The position numbers were made by a program, and so were the translations under genes. From NCBI GenBank assembly GCA_038745535.1, contig JBCDLI010000011.1, forward strand, positions 1-60,923: a stretch of 60,923 nucleotides of DNA, read 5' to 3'. The notes under the pieces were generated by a model, which worked only from the letters and a program-made list of their open reading frames with translations, was not told the DNA's origin and searched no databases. Origin of the DNA: JBCDLI01 sp038745535 (GTDB lineage Bacteria; Pseudomonadota; Alphaproteobacteria; Rhizobiales; Rhizobiaceae). Numbering within the stretch: the stretch's first letter is position 1; the number at the start of each line of letters is the position of its first letter. This document shows, one piece after another, positions 60,477-60,923 of this stretch.

Positions 60477-60923
60477 CTATTTGTCGCTCTCAGTCAGGCC
60501 TTTGACAAACCATGACTGGAAAAAGATGACGATGAGTACCGGCGGAAGAAGCGCGACTAACGCCAGCACATTCGCGCGCCCATATTCAGGCAGATTCGAT
60601 CCGTCGATGACTTGGGTAATCTGTTTGATGCCTCGCACCAGGGTGAAGAGACCTTCGTCGGTGGTGATGAGCGTCGGCCATAGATACTGGTTCCACCCGT
60701 AGACAAACATGATGATGAAAATGGCGGCGATCATGGTGCGAGAGAGCGGAATGAGAATGTCGATGAAAAACTTTACTGGCCCCGCGCCATCAATGCGCGC
60801 CGCTTCAATAAGCTCTTCGGGGACGGAGCGGAAAAACTGCCGGAAGAAGAACGTGCCCGTTGCCGAAGCGACCAGCGGCACAATCAAGCCGGTGTAGGTG
60901 TTGATAAGCCCAAGGCCTTGCAC
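60477..60923 (-). CDS. ugpE: UgpE-type ABC permease (partial, 5' end outside window)
   Basis: The visible 148 codons are the C-terminal half of a carbohydrate uptake type 1 permease: QGLGLINTYTGLIVPLVASA, FFFRQFFRSVPEELIEAARI, the EAA loop EAARIDGAGPVKFFIDILIP, WNQYLWPTLITTDE, and the end VLIVIFFQSWFVKGLTESDK. The LGLINTYTGLIVPL and WPLI-type segments match glycerol-3-phosphate permease UgpE. The frame is open at the right edge. It precedes ugpC by about 10 nt in one operon. Confidence 0.88.
   Translation of the reverse strand: MQGLGLINTYTGLIVPLVASATGTFFFRQFFRSVPEELIEAARIDGAGPVKFFIDILIPLSRTMIAAIFIIMFVYGWNQYLWPTLITTDEGLFTLVRGIKQITQVIDGSNLPEYGRANVLALVALLPPVLIVIFFQSWFVKGLTESDK

Overview
The window reads as chromosomal DNA of an alphaproteobacterium of the Hyphomicrobiales (Rhizobiales) type. 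Pointers are a CckA cell-cycle kinase, a B12-dependent NrdJ, a YcjX/YcjF pair, an Hpt-folP-folB-folK cluster beside a giant coiled-coil membrane protein, a DksA with a reduced zinc finger, and a ChrR/photolyase/cyclopropane-fatty-acid-synthase cluster. A BCCT transporter and photolyase suit an aquatic or marine life, but that is inference.

Layout. 1-4697: partial giant coiled-coil membrane protein (minus). 4958-7156: Hpt protein and folate genes folP, folB, folK. 7145-10811: periplasmic protein, YcjF and YcjX homologues, SixA-like phosphatase. 11052-15053: dksA, a FliO-like protein and cckA. 15070-18028: small proteins, orphan iolE, dodecin, a DUF559 nuclease between inverted repeats, and a hicAB pair. 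18035-22431: nrdJ and a long upstream region with NrdR-like boxes and a full CtrA site. 22432-25970: SRPBCC/ArsR pair, drug exporter, gpt and a CinA-type protein.

26189-32402 is the stand-out accessory region: five plus-strand genes, tightly spaced, without recognisable housekeeping function. They encode a three-helix membrane protein lacking a normal start codon, an 858-residue protein with an RGG-rich head and four CshA-like beta repeats, a 403-residue protein with a helix faintly like Cry toxin domain I, and two paralogues whose C-terminal halves look like the actinoporin/aegerolysin fold. I propose a candidate pore-forming or membrane-acting cassette. No such system is known to me.

32478-44408 is ordinary: tRNA-Leu, trkH, ilvA, two transporters, a TadG remnant, a membrane-anchored hydrolase, an HlyU-family protein, aroA, GNAT, sseA, alaX and cysK. 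44514-51237 is a singlet-oxygen/photo-oxidative cluster (ChrR, SDR, CFA synthase, DUF1365, FAD oxidoreductase, photolyase) with two candidate RpoE-type promoters. Its ChrR has lost most zinc ligands and no sigma factor gene is adjacent. 51312-53327: tRNA-Asn, tRNA-Cys and a BCCT transporter.

54000-60923 (minus) holds two ugp-like ABC importers around an endonuclease/exonuclease/phosphatase-family gene. Both ATPase genes carry a single in-frame TAA shortly after Walker A, and one permease seems to have ATA where ATG is expected. Either this stretch is decaying recently, or the stops are recoded, or they are sequence errors.
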